Assembly: GCA_021324015.1 (NCBI GenBank)
Contig: JAJPJX010000023.1
Location: forward strand, 90,879-154,878
From: Solibacteraceae bacterium
GTDB lineage: Bacteria; Acidobacteriota; Terriglobia; Bryobacterales; Bryobacteraceae
DNA length: 64,000 bases
Reading direction: 5' to 3'
Below, piece by piece: positions 35,011-42,489 of this stretch. Positions within the stretch are counted from its first letter, which is position 1. The number at the start of each line of letters is the position of its first letter. Under the pieces are notes generated by a model. It worked only from the letters and a program-made list of their open reading frames with translations, was not told the origin of the DNA and did no database searches. A program made the translations under genes and the position numbers.

Positions 35011-35240
35011 GTCCGATTCACTTTACTTGAGGAGTGCTCGGCGGTGGTGTCAGGTTGCCGTATCTGAACCTCCAGGGGCAAGAGTCCGAGGTTTGGGACA
35101 AACGTGAAAACGCCAGGCAGAAAACCGAGTATCAGAGTGGCCCATTCCCCCCACAACGCACTTGGATGTCGGACGGCGAATAGAAAGTATGTCTATGCGG
35201 AGAAGCTGGTCACCTCCACAAGCCGCCAGAACCGGCCGCG
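35011..35240. other. Gap without recognised genes
   Basis: These 230 nt follow the DUF1501 stop and mark the left edge of the plastic segment. I see no conserved open frame, hairpin or tRNA in them. Confidence 0.5.
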
Positions 35241-36212
35241 TCACTCTAGCCGTCCTGTCGCGTGCGCCGTACGTCCGCGCAAATGTGCTTCGACCGCCGC
35301 GAGATGATCAGCCGGACCCAGAGACAGCCGCACGCTCGTATCGCCGAATTCATCGCTCTTCCAACAGATGACAATCTCACGCTCATGCGTCTGATCGAGG
35401 AGGTCCTGCGGGTCCGCCTCGTTTTGCAGCCGTATGATGCGCCCGTAGATCTCGAGCGGCTGCATCGGTGCCTGCTCGCGCATGCTCTTGGCCGCCACCT
35501 GTGACATTTCCACGTGCTGCGGACCGACCCACAACTCGCCAAGCTGAGGGGCCGGCCACTCTGGGCTGAGCAGGAACCCAAAACCCATACCGCTGGGCGC
35601 CGTGTACTGAACAAGGTTGGCGAACTCCTCGCACATGTTGGCGCTGAAACCGGTTTGGAAGCCGCGCACAGCCACTGCGGGATCTTGCGTTTCGACCGCT
35701 TCCTGAATCACTTTGATGCCTCGCGCGAGCCGCTGGATTACACGCCTTGCAAACGGCGGCATCTGTTCCATTCCCGGAAATACAGGCTCAACATTGGGTG
35801 TCACCGGAGACTCGATTGTGAAGCCGAAACTGCCCTTGAAGGTGTGCCCGAATCGGCAGTTCTCCGCGTATTGTGACGCTTCTTTCTTCACACGGAAGAA
35901 GTACAAATCAGGCGTGATCTCGGTCGTTGCGCTTGCGGCGAGCAGCTTTTTGATATTCGCTGTGTAGCTGACGGCCTGATCGAGATGAATTGTGTCCTCA
36001 AAGACCAGTTCATCCGGAACTCGCGATCTCACCACGTCGAAGCCAATTGAGCGAATATCGGAAGCAATTTCATTGCGATCCTTGCCTTCGACTTGGGAGA
36101 GCGTGTTAATGGCACCTTCCAGCCGCCGCAGCGCCTCATGCGTGTCTAGCGTGCGAATCAACTGAGCCGCGCAGCCCCGGTTGATGCGGTGCTGGGCTTC
36201 AACAACTCCCAC
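35241..36212 (-). CDS. Hypothetical protein, probably truncated at its N-terminus
   Basis: A frame of up to 323 residues with a GTG at 36212; I do not recognise the family. The sequence looks like a genuine soluble protein with many charged residues and balanced composition (ANIKKLLAASATTEITPDLY; CRFGHTFKGSFGFTIESPV; AVRGFQTGFSANMCEEFANL). The first residues overlap permease-derived sequence on the other strand from about 36189, so the original start is probably lost and the first ~10 residues are not native. The nearest following in-frame candidates lack a ribosome site. Its position next to mobile-element remnants suggests an accessory gene. Confidence 0.5.
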   Translation of the reverse strand: MGVVEAQHRINRGCAAQLIRTLDTHEALRRLEGAINTLSQVEGKDRNEIASDIRSIGFDVVRSRVPDELVFEDTIHLDQAVSYTANIKKLLAASATTEITPDLYFFRVKKEASQYAENCRFGHTFKGSFGFTIESPVTPNVEPVFPGMEQMPPFARRVIQRLARGIKVIQEAVETQDPAVAVRGFQTGFSANMCEEFANLVQYTAPSGMGFGFLLSPEWPAPQLGELWVGPQHVEMSQVAAKSMREQAPMQPLEIYGRIIRLQNEADPQDLLDQTHEREIVICWKSDEFGDTSVRLSLGPADHLAAVEAHLRGRTAHATGRLE

Positions 36213-36702
36213 ATGGAGATCACGGGCGGCACACTGCCGGAAGATATCTGGGGGATCTATCTCACAGAGAATGCCGGGACTTTCTTTGGCGTGCGGCCGC
36301 TCCTCGGCCGCAACATCGAGCCGTCCGATGCAGAGGACGGCGGTCGCTCCGTGGTGGTTCTCAACTACCGCTTCTGGCAGCGCTACTACGGCGGCGACCC
36401 GTCGGCGATGTCTATCTGCCGGGCAGCCTCATGCAGCGTCTGGCCAACGTTCGCGGCGAAGAGAACGTACCGTGGATCAGGCTCCGGCCCCATGTCACGC
36501 TTGCCGCCGCCGACGCGGCGCTCGAGCCACTTTGGATAGCCTTCTCGGCGCCGTTCTCGCCCACTGGATGCAGAACGCCTTTACAGCAGGTAGCTTGTTC
36601 ACAGCCGCCACGCTCCTCGCTCTTAGCGCGCTTCTCGCCTGCCTGTTACCCGCTCGCCACTCCATTGCCGTCCCACCCGCCGAAGCTCTCCGCAGTGAAT
36701 AA
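36189..36702 (+). pseudogene. Remnant of an ADOP-type ABC transporter permease (MacB/FtsX family)
   Basis: Three pieces of one permease appear in order but in three frames. The first is a periplasmic-domain piece at 36189-36405 (ITGGTLPEDIWGIYL; FFGVRPLLGRNIEPSDAEDG; VLNYRFWQRYYGGDPSA). The second is at about 36407-36540 (DVYLPGSLMQRL; WIRLRPHVTLAAADAALE). The third is the C-terminal membrane piece at 36541-36702 (FTAATLLALSALLACLLPAR, then a final VPPAEALRSE and stop). The intact family is about 800 residues, so most of the gene is deleted and it cannot be functional. ADOP permeases are a typical expanded family of acidobacteria. Confidence 0.75.
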
Positions 36703-36907
36703 TGCCTGTGCCATTTGACCAGAGCGTGGGTGCGGGCTGTCAAGTAAAACTTGGATCTGGCGATTGGGCGCCAGGAGAACGGGCTGTTATTTCGGGTGAT
36801 CCTCTTCCAACTGAGCGCGTAATCGCCTATGTTGAGACGGGCCAGAGCGGCGTTGCCGAGATTCCCGCTGGTCGCCATGTGGCAGCCGATCTGCCGCTCG
36901 ACCCTTG

Positions 36908-37473
36908 TCAGCGGTCTGCTTCCGGCTCGACGCCCATCCGGTCCTTGACCGCATCGCGGAGTTTCTACTTGCATCCGAGGTAGCGCTCAGTGGACTGGAT
37001 GGAGAGGTGCCCAAGCAGGAATTGGATCTGATCCGATTCGCCGCCGGCCAAGTGGCAGAGCCTCGCGCAAGTGCGCCGAAGATCATATGGGGCGAGCTTC
37101 TCGATTCCTGCACGCGAGGCGCCCTCGCGGACGACCTCCACGGACCTTCGGAGTCATTCCTCTGCCCCAGACTTTCCCAGCCTTGTTGATCGATCGAAAG
37201 AGCGTGCCTTCGGTGATGGCGCTGGCCTCCTTTCACGCGTCGACCGCCGCCTTGACCCATCCGGCGCGTAGTGTTTCTGTTCGCCACGGTGCGATTGAAC
37301 GCGAGGCGCGCTTCTGAGCAGTACCACTCCACGAAATCGGTGATGGCGTGGTCATAGCTCCGCTGGCCGCTCTTGGATGTGAGGCTATTCAGAAAAGCCG
37401 TTTTCGACTGTTCAAGGTCCGGAAGGGTCAAGACCCGCTTCGGCGATCGTTCCTTTTTTCGGGATTTCGGCAT
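36908..37473 (-). pseudogene. Decayed site-specific integrase (tyrosine recombinase)
   Basis: The N-terminus is intact from an ATG at 37473: VLTLPDLEQSKTAFLNSLTS, then DHAITDFVEWYCSEARLAFN. The core-binding and early catalytic parts are deleted. The sequence resumes in another frame with ITEGTLFRSINKAGKVWGRG, shifts again, and continues VVREGASRAGIEKLAPYDLR, RTCARLCHLAGGE, FLLGHLSIQSTERYLGCK. The catalytic HxxR appears as DLRRT, and GH and Tyr are present. A TAG then replaces the next codon before KLRDAVKDRMGVEPE and the final TGA. One deletion, one or two frameshifts and one nonsense codon make it dead. Confidence 0.8.
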
Positions 37474-37537
37474 TTGGCGGCGGCCTCCTTGGACCGCCGC
37501 AAGCAGAATCAGCCAGCCGCGATAGAATGGGAATGAC

Positions 37538-37729
37538 ATGGATCGTCTGCCACTACAACCCGTGAAGGACCCGCCCAACCTGATCCGGACCGGCGTGTTC
37601 TCCATGGATCGTCTGTTGAGCCACATCGACCCGGGGCCGCAGGAGGAATCCGAAGAGTTCGTCCGCCGCATCTATGAGCAGCGCCAGATTGACCTCTCCT
37701 CCGATCGCAACGGCAAGACTGGTCGTTGA
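37538..37729 (+). CDS. Small protein upstream of a PIN toxin, putative antitoxin
   Basis: A 63-residue acidic-to-basic protein (MDRLPLQPVKDPPNLIRTGV; EEFVRRIYEQRQIDLSS). Its 3' end overlaps the PIN-domain gene by 56 nt, which fits translational coupling of an antitoxin and its toxin. I see no classical AbrB, RHH or Phd DNA-binding motif, so it belongs to an unclassified antitoxin type if it is one at all. TAGAAT about 13 nt upstream could be its -10 box. Confidence 0.5.
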   Translation: MDRLPLQPVKDPPNLIRTGVFSMDRLLSHIDPGPQEESEEFVRRIYEQRQIDLSSDRNGKTGR

Positions 37730-38117
37730 CACTGACGTTGCCAGCTTTATTTTCAAGTGGCACCCCGAATTCGCACCGCGCTACGTGGACATTATGCGCG
37801 GTTCTGAATTGATCATTTCCTTCATGACTCTGGCCGAGATGCGCCAGGGCGCGCTCGATGCGAATTGGGGGCCGCGCAGGTGTGCCGTGCTGGAAGCGTA
37901 TTTGGCAGATTTCTCTGTCCTTCATTCGGATAGCCTCTTGTGTTCCGCGTGGGCCGCCGTCCGAAACGAGAGCACACAAAAGGGGCGTCCTATTAGTGCC
38001 GCCGACGCATGGATTGCAGCCACGGCGCTGGTCCTGGCGGCTCCGCTGGTCACGAACAATTCCAAGGACTACCGGCACCTCGACAAGCTTCGGATTATCT
38101 CTGCGCGAGGCGAATAA
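37674..38117 (+). CDS. PIN domain ribonuclease, VapC-type toxin
   Basis: A 147-residue PIN-domain protein. The acidic residues expected for metal binding are visible: Asp in LVVDTDVASF, Glu in FMTLAEMRQGA, Asp in ISAADAWIAA, and a final NNSKDY. Known VapC toxins cleave tRNA or rRNA until neutralised by their antitoxin. The first 18 residues overlap the putative antitoxin frame. It is a complete copy, unlike the PIN remnant at 40831, and lies just outside the IS91-type element. Confidence 0.78.
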   Translation: MSSARLTSPPIATARLVVDTDVASFIFKWHPEFAPRYVDIMRGSELIISFMTLAEMRQGALDANWGPRRCAVLEAYLADFSVLHSDSLLCSAWAAVRNESTQKGRPISAADAWIAATALVLAAPLVTNNSKDYRHLDKLRIISARGE

Positions 38118-38126
38118 CCGGCCGCC

Positions 38127-38156
38127 CCCGGGGAGACTCCCGAGCGCTCTCCCGGG
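38127..38156 (+). terminator. Hairpin after the PIN toxin gene
   Basis: CCCGGGGAGA and TCTCCCGGG can pair (one bulged G) around an 11-nt loop, 10 nt after the toxin stop. There is no clear T-run after it, so it is a weak intrinsic-terminator candidate. Confidence 0.35.
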
Positions 38157-38170
38157 ATTCCTCCTCTGTA

Positions 38171-38193
38171 GTCGTTAGTGCTTGTCGTTAGTG
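38171..38193 (+). repeat. Direct repeat GTCGTTAGTG x2
   Basis: GTCGTTAGTGC occurs at 38171-38181 and GTCGTTAGTGC again at 38184-38194, a 13-nt period. It lies directly before the large inverted repeat. Confidence 0.5.
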
Positions 38194-38271
38194 CCCAATC
38201 GGGAGCGACGCGGCGGAAACGATGCCCGAGTTTAAACGGAAAGCTCTGCGCCGCGTCGCTTTCGATTGGGC
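38193..38271. repeat. 22-bp imperfect inverted repeat (large hairpin)
   Basis: The arms at 38194-38215 (CCCAATCGGGAGCGACG...) and 38249-38270 pair over 22 bp with two mismatches; a G-C pair at 38193/38271 extends the stem. The 33-nt loop contains the palindrome GTTTAAAC. It sits between the PIN toxin and the IS91-type transposase, about 240 nt beyond the transposase stop. It could be a replication end of that element, a folded recombination site or a MITE-like remnant. Confidence 0.7.
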
Positions 38272-38511
38272 GACTAGAAGGAAGCTGCTGGCGGGGCGGA
38301 CCCTATGGATGCTGGAACCTACTTTGGTACTGATGGAAGGGCGTGTTGACCTGAAGGTGAGGGCCGCGAGAGGGCAGTTCCGAGCCGGCAAGCGGTTGCT
38401 GATGGGGTTGCACTGGACCGCAAACCGTAGTTCGACAGCGGTTTTGGCGGCAGGGACACACAGCCGCATCGGCGTGCCGTCGCACGTCGGCGCGCAAGAC
38501 TGGCCACGCCC
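38272..38511. other. Gap between hairpin and transposase
   Basis: I see no convincing gene here. A 106-residue open frame on the plus strand from 38222 runs through the inverted repeat and looks random in composition. The segment may contain the 3' (ori) end of the IS91-type element. Confidence 0.4.
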
Positions 38512-39687
38512 TTACGAACTGTCGAAAAACTTGCATCGCTGAGCCAATTGGCGGGCGGTGAGGTTGGCGCCCATCACCATCGCGGCTCCGCACTGCGGAC
38601 AACGCCATGTGGGCGCGTAACCGGCCGAGGGCGAGCAAGCCGCTGGAGGTTTTGGCGTGGTGGAGAGTAGTTGCCGGGCAACGGTCAGATTGGCCGCCCG
38701 GCAGCGATTGGCCAGAAAACCATACTGGCGAATGCGGATGAAGCCGCGCGGCAGGATGTGCTGGGCGAAGCGCCGCAGGAATTCGGTGGCGCTCAAGGTC
38801 ATCTTGCGCTGTTTGCTGCCATGCGCGTAATCCTTCCAGCGGAAGGTGATACGCTGGCCATCGAACGCCAGGAGTCGGTGATTGCTGATCGCCACTCGAT
38901 GGGTGTAACGGCCGAGATAACGGAGCACTTGAGTCGGGCCGCCGAAAGCGGGTTTGGCGTAGACTACCCAGTCTTGTCGGAATACGGTGCGGAGAAAAGA
39001 TGCGAACCGTTTCGGCTCCGCCAGCGCGGCGATGGGACCGTGGAAGCGGAGGTTCTTCTGCCGGAACGCTCGCCGTAGGCCGGCCACAAAGTTGCCGCGA
39101 AAGACCCTGCTGAGCACCTTCACCGGAAGGAAGAAAGGGTATCGGGGATGGACCCAGCGAGTGCGATCCACGGAAAATCCGCCGGCGGGAATCGCGCAGT
39201 GGACATGCGGATGGAGCAGCAAGTTCTGACCCCAGGTATGCAGGATGCTCAGAAAGCCGATCTCCGCACCCAGATGCTTCGGGTCGGCCGCAATCTCAAG
39301 GAGTGTGGCGGCGCTGGCCTGGAACAACAGGCCATAGAGCACTTCAGGATTGTACTGGCAGAGCGGATTCAGCTCATGCGGGATGGTGAATACGACGTGG
39401 AAGTAGGGCACGCCGAGCACTTCTCTTTCGCGGGCGGCGAGCCAGCGTTGGCGCGCTTGCGCCTGGCACTTGGGGCAAAGCCTGTTGCGGCATGAGTTAT
39501 AGGAGATGGCCTGATGGCCGCATCGCGGACAGTTATCGATATGGCCGCCGAGGGCTGCGGTGCGGCAGCGGGTGATGGCGCGCAGCACGCTGAGTCGCTG
39601 AAAGCCCAGCCATGATCGGTTCTGTTCCACGAAGCGGTCGCCCTGTGCGTGGAGGATGTCGGCCACCTCCACGGTGGGCCGGCTCAT
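38512..39687 (-). CDS. IS91 family transposase
   Basis: A 391-residue HUH/Rep-type transposase. The N-terminal zinc-binding part has CPRCGH and CRNRLCPKCQAQARQRW. The HUH motif is HPHVHC, and the catalytic tyrosine lies in LRYLGRYTHRVAISNHR; a late CPQCGAAM adds another zinc knuckle. Family members move by rolling-circle transposition from an ori end next to the 3' end of the gene. The start overlaps the upstream tyrosine recombinase by ATGA, so the two are co-translated. The gene appears intact. Confidence 0.9.
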   Translation of the reverse strand: MSRPTVEVADILHAQGDRFVEQNRSWLGFQRLSVLRAITRCRTAALGGHIDNCPRCGHQAISYNSCRNRLCPKCQAQARQRWLAAREREVLGVPYFHVVFTIPHELNPLCQYNPEVLYGLLFQASAATLLEIAADPKHLGAEIGFLSILHTWGQNLLLHPHVHCAIPAGGFSVDRTRWVHPRYPFFLPVKVLSRVFRGNFVAGLRRAFRQKNLRFHGPIAALAEPKRFASFLRTVFRQDWVVYAKPAFGGPTQVLRYLGRYTHRVAISNHRLLAFDGQRITFRWKDYAHGSKQRKMTLSATEFLRRFAQHILPRGFIRIRQYGFLANRCRAANLTVARQLLSTTPKPPAACSPSAGYAPTWRCPQCGAAMVMGANLTARQLAQRCKFFDSS

Positions 39688-40589
39688 TCGGGTTTATGGA
39701 GCTTTCGGGATTGCTGCCGGTTCGCCGGGCCTGAGACAGGGATTTGGTCGATCGGGTTAACCGCGGCTCGTAGGAGCTTGGGCGAGACGTGTAGATAACG
39801 CGCCGTGGCCTCGATATCCCGGTGGCCCATGAGGGCCTGGATGGTCCTGAGATCTGTGCCCGCTTCGAGCATATGGCTGGCAAAGCAGTGTCGAAGAGTG
39901 TGGGGGGTGACATGCTTGGTGATGCCGGCCCGCTTGGCCGCCTCCTGTACCGCTTCCCAGACGACCTTCGGAGTGATCGGCTTATCCGCGCGCCAACCAT
40001 TTTCCGTGCCCGGAAACAAGTAAGTCTTCGGTCGCAGCCAGCGCCAGTGTGCGCGCAAGGTCTCCAGCAGTTTCTGGCTCAAGGGAATCTCGCGGTCCAC
40101 GCCGCCCTTCCCCCGCTCAACACGAACTACCATTCGCTGGCTATCGATGTTGCTGACTTTCAAACGGCACAACTCACTGCGTCGCAGGCCGCAGGAATAC
40201 ATGGTGAGGAGCATGGCGTAATGGAACAGGTTCTTCGCCGAATCGATCAGCCGGGTCATCTCCTCGGACGTGAGGATCGTCGGCAGCCGTCTGGCCCACT
40301 TGGGATTTTTGGGATACGGCAGTTCATACCTCAGGGCGTATTTCTTCAGCACCTTGAGGTAGAAGAACCGCAGTGCCGAGACGCGGAGTGCCACCGTGCC
40401 GACGGCGAGTTTCTTGTCTTCAAGCAGAGCCACCTGATACCGACGGATGTCATCCGGTCCGAGGTGATCGAGTCGTTTCTCTGCATGTCGGCGAAACTCC
40501 TCGATGGCCATCAGGTACGTGCGAATCGTGGATTGTGCGTAATTGCGGCGTACGAGTTCCTCTCGCATCCGCTGGGTGAGTACGGTCAC
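39684..40589 (-). CDS. Tyrosine recombinase/integrase of an IS91-type element
   Basis: A 301-residue XerC/D-like recombinase. The SAM-like N-terminal domain (ELVRRNYAQSTIRTYLMAIE) precedes a catalytic domain with all active residues: Arg in YSCGLRRSELCRL, Lys in GKGGVDRE, HTLRH, GHRD and Tyr in ATARYLHVS. Recombinases of this kind accompany a subgroup of IS91-like transposases and are thought to assist strand processing or resolution. It is first of the two-gene unit and appears complete, unlike the integrase remnant at 36908. Confidence 0.9.
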   Translation of the reverse strand: MTVLTQRMREELVRRNYAQSTIRTYLMAIEEFRRHAEKRLDHLGPDDIRRYQVALLEDKKLAVGTVALRVSALRFFYLKVLKKYALRYELPYPKNPKWARRLPTILTSEEMTRLIDSAKNLFHYAMLLTMYSCGLRRSELCRLKVSNIDSQRMVVRVERGKGGVDREIPLSQKLLETLRAHWRWLRPKTYLFPGTENGWRADKPITPKVVWEAVQEAAKRAGITKHVTPHTLRHCFASHMLEAGTDLRTIQALMGHRDIEATARYLHVSPKLLRAAVNPIDQIPVSGPANRQQSRKLHKPE

Positions 40590-40647
40590 AGAAATCTCCT
40601 TTCTCTGTGACCAACGCTATCGTCTACGAGGCCCTACCGATACACGG

Positions 40648-40676
40648 CGAAGCCGTCCGCCGCGCCAGCGGCTTCG
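40648..40676. repeat. 8-bp stem hairpin upstream of the recombinase gene
   Basis: CGAAGCCG and CGGCTTCG pair perfectly around a 13-nt loop, 58 nt before the recombinase start. GCGTTTAGCGTTTAGC follows shortly after. It is a candidate ter-end structure. The rest of 40677-40830 shows nothing else I recognise. Confidence 0.45.
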
Positions 40677-40830
40677 TCCTGGTCGCCTGGCGTTTAGCGT
40701 TTAGCAGTGTGCTTGGAAGAGTCGGACGCTACCCAGCCACGCCGTCGCGAAACAAACGCGCAGGCTAACGGTGTCAAGGGTCGGCGCTCCTTGCGCCGCA
40801 GTGCAAACGGATTGGCAGCCAGATGTCGCG

Positions 40831-41018
40831 TCACGGATGAGCGGCCCAGTCGGTGGTAGGCAAACCCTCGATATCGTCAAAGTGACGATCTCTGGTCACA
40901 ACGACCAATTGGTGATGTTTTCCCCACGGCGGCGATCCCGGTCCAGGTCGGACAGCACCGTGTCATCCCCCTCGAACGAAGCGATGACGATGTTGGTGTC
41001 GAGCAAGAACCTACCACT
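40831..41018 (-). pseudogene. Remnant of a PIN-domain (VapC) toxin gene
   Basis: The N-terminal PIN strand reads RFLLDTNIVIASFEGDDTVL then SDLDRD, with the catalytic Asp in LLDTN, but no start codon is in frame. After a frameshift the C-terminus resumes as GKHHQLVVVTRDRHFDDIEG, then LPTTDWAAHP and a stop. The middle of the domain (about 80 residues with two further acidic residues) is missing. It lies just after the HAD gene and on the other side of the IS91-type element from the complete PIN toxin. Confidence 0.72.
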
Positions 41019-41036
41019 GGCCGGGCTGAAAACCGC

Positions 41037-41723
41037 TCACACCAATTCCCCCATCTCCAACTCCGTCAAATTCCCCAACAAGATGTCCGGCCCGTACCCC
41101 CGCAATTCCTCCGCCGGCGACAACCCTGTCGCCACGGCGATCGCCTTCACGCGGTTTGCCTTCGCGGCAATCACGTCGCTCGGAGCGTCCCCAATCATGG
41201 CAACCGGCGCCCGCTTTCCGATCCATCCCTCCGCCCGCGCCCGGCGCACGGCGATTCGTACCAGCCCGGAGCGATCCGGCGCCATTTCTCCGAAAGCGCC
41301 GAACCGGAAATAGCGCTTCAGCCCGGCTTTCTCCAGCTTCTTCCATCCGATGCGCGTAAGATTTCCGGTCACCAGGCCCAGCAGCAGCCCGCGGCTGCGG
41401 ATCTTCTCCAGCACCTCCGGCACGCCTGGGCAGGTCTTTTCCTGCAAGTCCGGCACCCGCCGCACGTAGAGGTTCTGCGCCCGCGTTACGATTTCCGGCA
41501 TGGCCCGCCGGATCACCGCCCGCGGCGCTCCCACCGCCTGCATCATGGCGGTCAGGATGTCGGGGTCGAGCATGCCGTGCACCGGGATCCCGTCCGTCGT
41601 GGTCTCCAGGCCCGTGACCCGCCGCACGGCGTCCACCAACACTTCCCGGTGATGCGGCCCCGAGCGGCGCACCAGCGTGCCGTCGATATCGAACAGCGCC
41701 AGCGCCGGGGCTTCAGCAGGCAT
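41037..41723 (-). CDS. HAD family hydrolase (phosphoglycolate-phosphatase-like)
   Basis: A 228-residue HAD phosphatase: motif I FDIDGTL at residues 11-17, motif II LVTGN, and the late MIGDAPSDVIAAKA carrying the motif IV acidic residues. The cap is helical. It removes phosphate from a small metabolite in the cytoplasm. Its start overlaps the aldolase gene by 11 nt, so it is the last of four coupled genes; a role in clearing a phosphorylated by-product of the same pathway is inferred. Confidence 0.82.
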   Translation of the reverse strand: MPAEAPALALFDIDGTLVRRSGPHHREVLVDAVRRVTGLETTTDGIPVHGMLDPDILTAMMQAVGAPRAVIRRAMPEIVTRAQNLYVRRVPDLQEKTCPGVPEVLEKIRSRGLLLGLVTGNLTRIGWKKLEKAGLKRYFRFGAFGEMAPDRSGLVRIAVRRARAEGWIGKRAPVAMIGDAPSDVIAAKANRVKAIAVATGLSPAEELRGYGPDILLGNLTELEMGELV

Positions 41724-42489
41724 GTTGCCGCACCGCCTCCACCGCCTCGGTCAGCGCGTTCCGGTACACCGCGATGTCCGACGCCCAGGAGATCGCGTCA
41801 TAGCCGATCGCCATCCATTCCTGCGCCTGCTCTTTGGTGGCGGGCTGAATGCCCGCGCGCAGACCGTGCCGCCGCGCCGTCTCCACCACCGTGCGCATGG
41901 CCTCCAGAAAGCGCGCGTGATGAAATTGGGCCGGGATGCCCATGGATTGCGTCAGGTCGAAGTGCCCCACCCACAGCACGTCCACCCCTTCCACGCTGGC
42001 GATCGCCTCCAGGTTTTCCATCCCTTTGGTGGATTCGATCTGGCAGATCACGGTGGTGTTCCGGTTGGATTCGGCAAAATAGGCGGCCGGGTCGGGCATC
42101 ACGTAGTCCGTGTGCGCCCCGCCCAGGCCCACCCCGCGGTGGCCCAGCGGCGCGTACTTCACCGCCCCCACGATGCTCTGTGCCTGCTCCGCGGTCTCCA
42201 CGTTGGCGACCATCACGCCCAGCGCGCCCGCGTCCATGGTCCGCGCCAGGAAGTGATAGAAGCCTTGCGGCACGCGCACGAAGGGCGCGACCGGCGTGGC
42301 TTTGAACCAGGCGATCTGGTCCGCGATGCGGTCTGTATCGAAGCCGGTGTGCTCCATGTCCAGCAGCACGAAATCCAGTTTCGCCGCCTCCAGGATCTTG
42401 GCGATCCCGCGCGTGGCGAACTCCATGATCATGTGGCCCACCGGGATGCCCCCGCTCTCACACACCTGCCGGAAACGATTCGTCTTCAC
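41713..42489 (-). CDS. HpcH/HpaI family aldolase/citrate lyase
   Basis: A 258-residue class II aldolase. I chose the GTG at 42489, which overlaps the upstream stop (GTGA) and has GGAGG about 9 nt before it. Signature segments include FVLLDMEHTGFD (metal-site Glu), FVRVPQ, GALGVMVANVETAEQA, QIESTKGMENLEAI and VLWVGHFDLTQSMGIP. The family splits or forms 2-keto-3-deoxy acids with pyruvate. Beside a 2-hydroxyacid dehydrogenase, it could release an aldehyde and pyruvate from a keto-deoxy acid (inference). Confidence 0.83.
   Translation of the reverse strand: MKTNRFRQVCESGGIPVGHMIMEFATRGIAKILEAAKLDFVLLDMEHTGFDTDRIADQIAWFKATPVAPFVRVPQGFYHFLARTMDAGALGVMVANVETAEQAQSIVGAVKYAPLGHRGVGLGGAHTDYVMPDPAAYFAESNRNTTVICQIESTKGMENLEAIASVEGVDVLWVGHFDLTQSMGIPAQFHHARFLEAMRTVVETARRHGLRAGIQPATKEQAQEWMAIGYDAISWASDIAVYRNALTEAVEAVRQHAC

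Larger units (their letters stand above)
38512..40676 (-). mobile_element. IS91-type element with accessory tyrosine recombinase (approximate limits)
   Basis: The core is the recombinase-transposase pair at 38512-40589. The 5' limit is set provisionally at the hairpin 40648-40676; the 3' end lies somewhere between the transposase stop and the inverted repeat at 38193. IS91 elements have no terminal inverted repeats or target duplications, so ends cannot be fixed by eye. Flanking genes are mostly broken, which fits a mobile segment. Confidence 0.6.

Noticed and set aside
38127..38156. A confident intrinsic terminator after the PIN toxin
   Set aside because: The stem is good but no T-run follows; kept only as a low-confidence feature.
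38222..38542. A 106-codon open frame between the PIN toxin and the IS91-type transposase
   Set aside because: It runs through the inverted repeat, has no ribosome site and ends inside the transposase gene; composition looks random.
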